Source: Hymenobacter amundsenii (lineage in GTDB: Bacteria; Bacteroidota; Bacteroidia; Cytophagales; Hymenobacteraceae). Taken from it: a DNA stretch of 33,376 bases. The translations under genes and the position numbers were made by a program. Under the pieces are notes generated by a model. The model did not search any database, was not told the origin of the DNA, and saw only the letters and a program-made list of their open reading frames with translations. The number at the start of each line of letters is the position of its first letter. The first letter of the stretch is position 1. Of the stretch, positions 32,517 through 33,376 are shown one piece after another. The stretch is from contig NZ_NIRR01000038.1 in assembly GCF_002204745.1 (NCBI RefSeq), positions 1 to 33,376 of the forward strand, given 5' to 3'.

Positions 32517-32561
32517 AAACGGTCCGAAGGTAAACGCGCTCTGTTTACCGGAAGGAGCTTA
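32517..32561 (+). repeat. Dispersed intergenic repeat, copy R14
   Basis: The full consensus 5' core AAACGGTCCGAAGGTAAACG is followed by CGCTCTGTTTACCGGAAGGA and GCTT. GCTC/GAGC arms remain. It lies 88 bp after the LpxR-like gene and before the next plus-strand gene. Confidence 0.88.
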
Positions 32562-32617
32562 TAATTACCAAACCTCTCAGCTACTCTTGTGGGGCTTTTC
32601 GGTTTGCATCCCTTCTA

Positions 32618-33169
32618 ATGCGTCTTTACACCCGGCTGCTTTTCAGCTTACTGCTCCTTGTTGGTTTGCCAGCCCTTCCGGGAACGGCGCGGCCCCTTCT
32701 TTCCATTTCCGACACCATCGCGGCACCCTACCGCCGGCGCCGGGCGGAGTATGCCTTGTTTCCGGCAGTGGCCACCTTGCCGCCTCGGCTGGCGGCCCTC
32801 GCGCCACCGCCCGGGCGCTTTACCCCCACGCCCCGCGACGCACGAACCGCCGAAAAAGGCCTGCGCCGGGTGTCGCTGGCCCGGGTCAACGCGCAACCGG
32901 AACACGCGTATTACGCGCAGTACCCGGCCCTTATCCAGCAGCACCTGGCCCAATACCGACGGCAATACTACGGGTTTTTCAACCCCGAAGGCCACCGCTG
33001 CCTGTTCATCAACCTGTTCCTTGAACAGCGGGAAGAACCCCCGGGAAGCGTACCCTTCTGGTTGCGGGAAGCCGTCTGGACCCACGACGGAGGAAGTGCC
33101 TATTGGTCCATCTGTTACGATTTAACCACCCGCGCTTTCTATGATTTTCGCCACAATAGCGAGGGCTAA
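32618..33169 (+). CDS. Secreted hypothetical protein
   Basis: A 183-aa protein starting MRLYTRLLFSLLLLVGLPAL, a signal peptide with likely cleavage after PGTA. The mature part has a basic proline-rich stretch (about 40-85), then YYAQYPALIQQHLAQYRRQY, GHRCLFINLFLE and AVWTHDGGSAYWSICYDLTT, ending FYDFRHNSEG. The WTHDGGSAYW…YD segment resembles conserved C-terminal patches of small Hymenobacter-type exported proteins, but no family can be named. It stands alone after repeat R14. Confidence 0.65.
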   Translation: MRLYTRLLFSLLLLVGLPALPGTARPLLSISDTIAAPYRRRRAEYALFPAVATLPPRLAALAPPPGRFTPTPRDARTAEKGLRRVSLARVNAQPEHAYYAQYPALIQQHLAQYRRQYYGFFNPEGHRCLFINLFLEQREEPPGSVPFWLREAVWTHDGGSAYWSICYDLTTRAFYDFRHNSEG

Positions 33170-33330
33170 CAACTTGCGATGATACGTTCACGAAAAGGGT
33201 GGGGAGCGCAGAATAACAAGGTTGGCACCTGTTGGTTTGTCCCTCACGGGCGGGGCCGTTAGCCATCCGACCACAGGCCTGGTATACCTATTTACCGGTA
33301 ATCTGTATTACTTCGCATCTTCATTGCCCG

Positions 33331-33376
33331 ATGTCTAGTCGCACGGGTTTGCCCCCGTTTATCTATGGCCTTTCGC
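33331..33376 (+). CDS. Possible 5' end of a gene leaving the window
   Basis: ATG 33331 opens a frame (MSSRTGLPPFIYGLS…) that runs off the right edge. Fifteen codons are too few for a family call; a second ATG at 33365 is another candidate. The preceding 160 bp contain no repeat copy or gene. Confidence 0.25.
   Translation, partial: MSSRTGLPPFIYGLS

Noticed and set aside
4082..32561. CRISPR array
   Set aside because: The repeats are separated by whole genes, vary in length and have no uniform spacers or cas genes.

Overview
The window looks like chromosomal DNA of a GC-rich member of the Bacteroidota, most likely Hymenobacter or a close relative. This is an inference from protein families and signals: two LytS/LytTR two-component pairs, a PAS hybrid kinase with the repeat ELSIANEELAFQ, DUF5694, DUF5700 and DUF5063 proteins, an ABC permease fused to an M1 peptidase, lipoproteins with short lipoboxes, and perfect TAnnTTTG promoter elements just upstream of both toxin-antitoxin operons.

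Layout. 1-3340: an AT-richer island with a PQQ-propeller lipoprotein, a small anchored protein and a MazEF-type pair, bounded by two inverted copies of a 68-bp triple-hairpin repeat. 3341-10942: small, mostly unrelated genes, usually one per unit and in mixed orientation (a frameshifted lipoprotein, DUF6331-like, DUF5063, a membrane protein, a lipoprotein, a 43-aa protein, a beta-barrel, DUF5694, DUF5700 protease). 11133-15344: a LytS/LytTR pair, a frameshifted alpha/beta hydrolase and a beta-barrel. 15424-20050: a DUF1016/PDDEXK nuclease, a frameshifted formate-tetrahydrofolate ligase, HigBA and a lipoprotein. 20128-23157: a large hybrid histidine kinase. 24041-30887: a second LytS/LytTR pair, a 117-bp MITE-like hairpin, then an ABC ATPase followed by the permease-M1 peptidase fusion, ending in a perfect 36-bp palindrome. 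31126-33376: a truncated DUF3703 gene, an LpxR-like lipid A deacylase and a secreted hypothetical.

The most striking structure is a family of about 14 short (30-60 bp) intergenic repeats with the core AAACGGTCCGAAGGTAAACG, all in the same orientation whatever the direction of the genes around them. They separate nearly every unit between 4 and 20 kb, and four plus-strand genes take their TAA stop from the first bases of the repeat. Several copies can form a hairpin whose arms change together. It resembles a cassette array, but the sites lack the integron attC core, so the mechanism is unknown.

Three genes (the lipoprotein at 3341, the hydrolase at 13147 and the folate ligase at 16704) each carry one frameshift in or beside a G/C run. 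That pattern suggests either recent decay or assembly indels. All coordinates and family calls come from reading the sequence; no database search was run.
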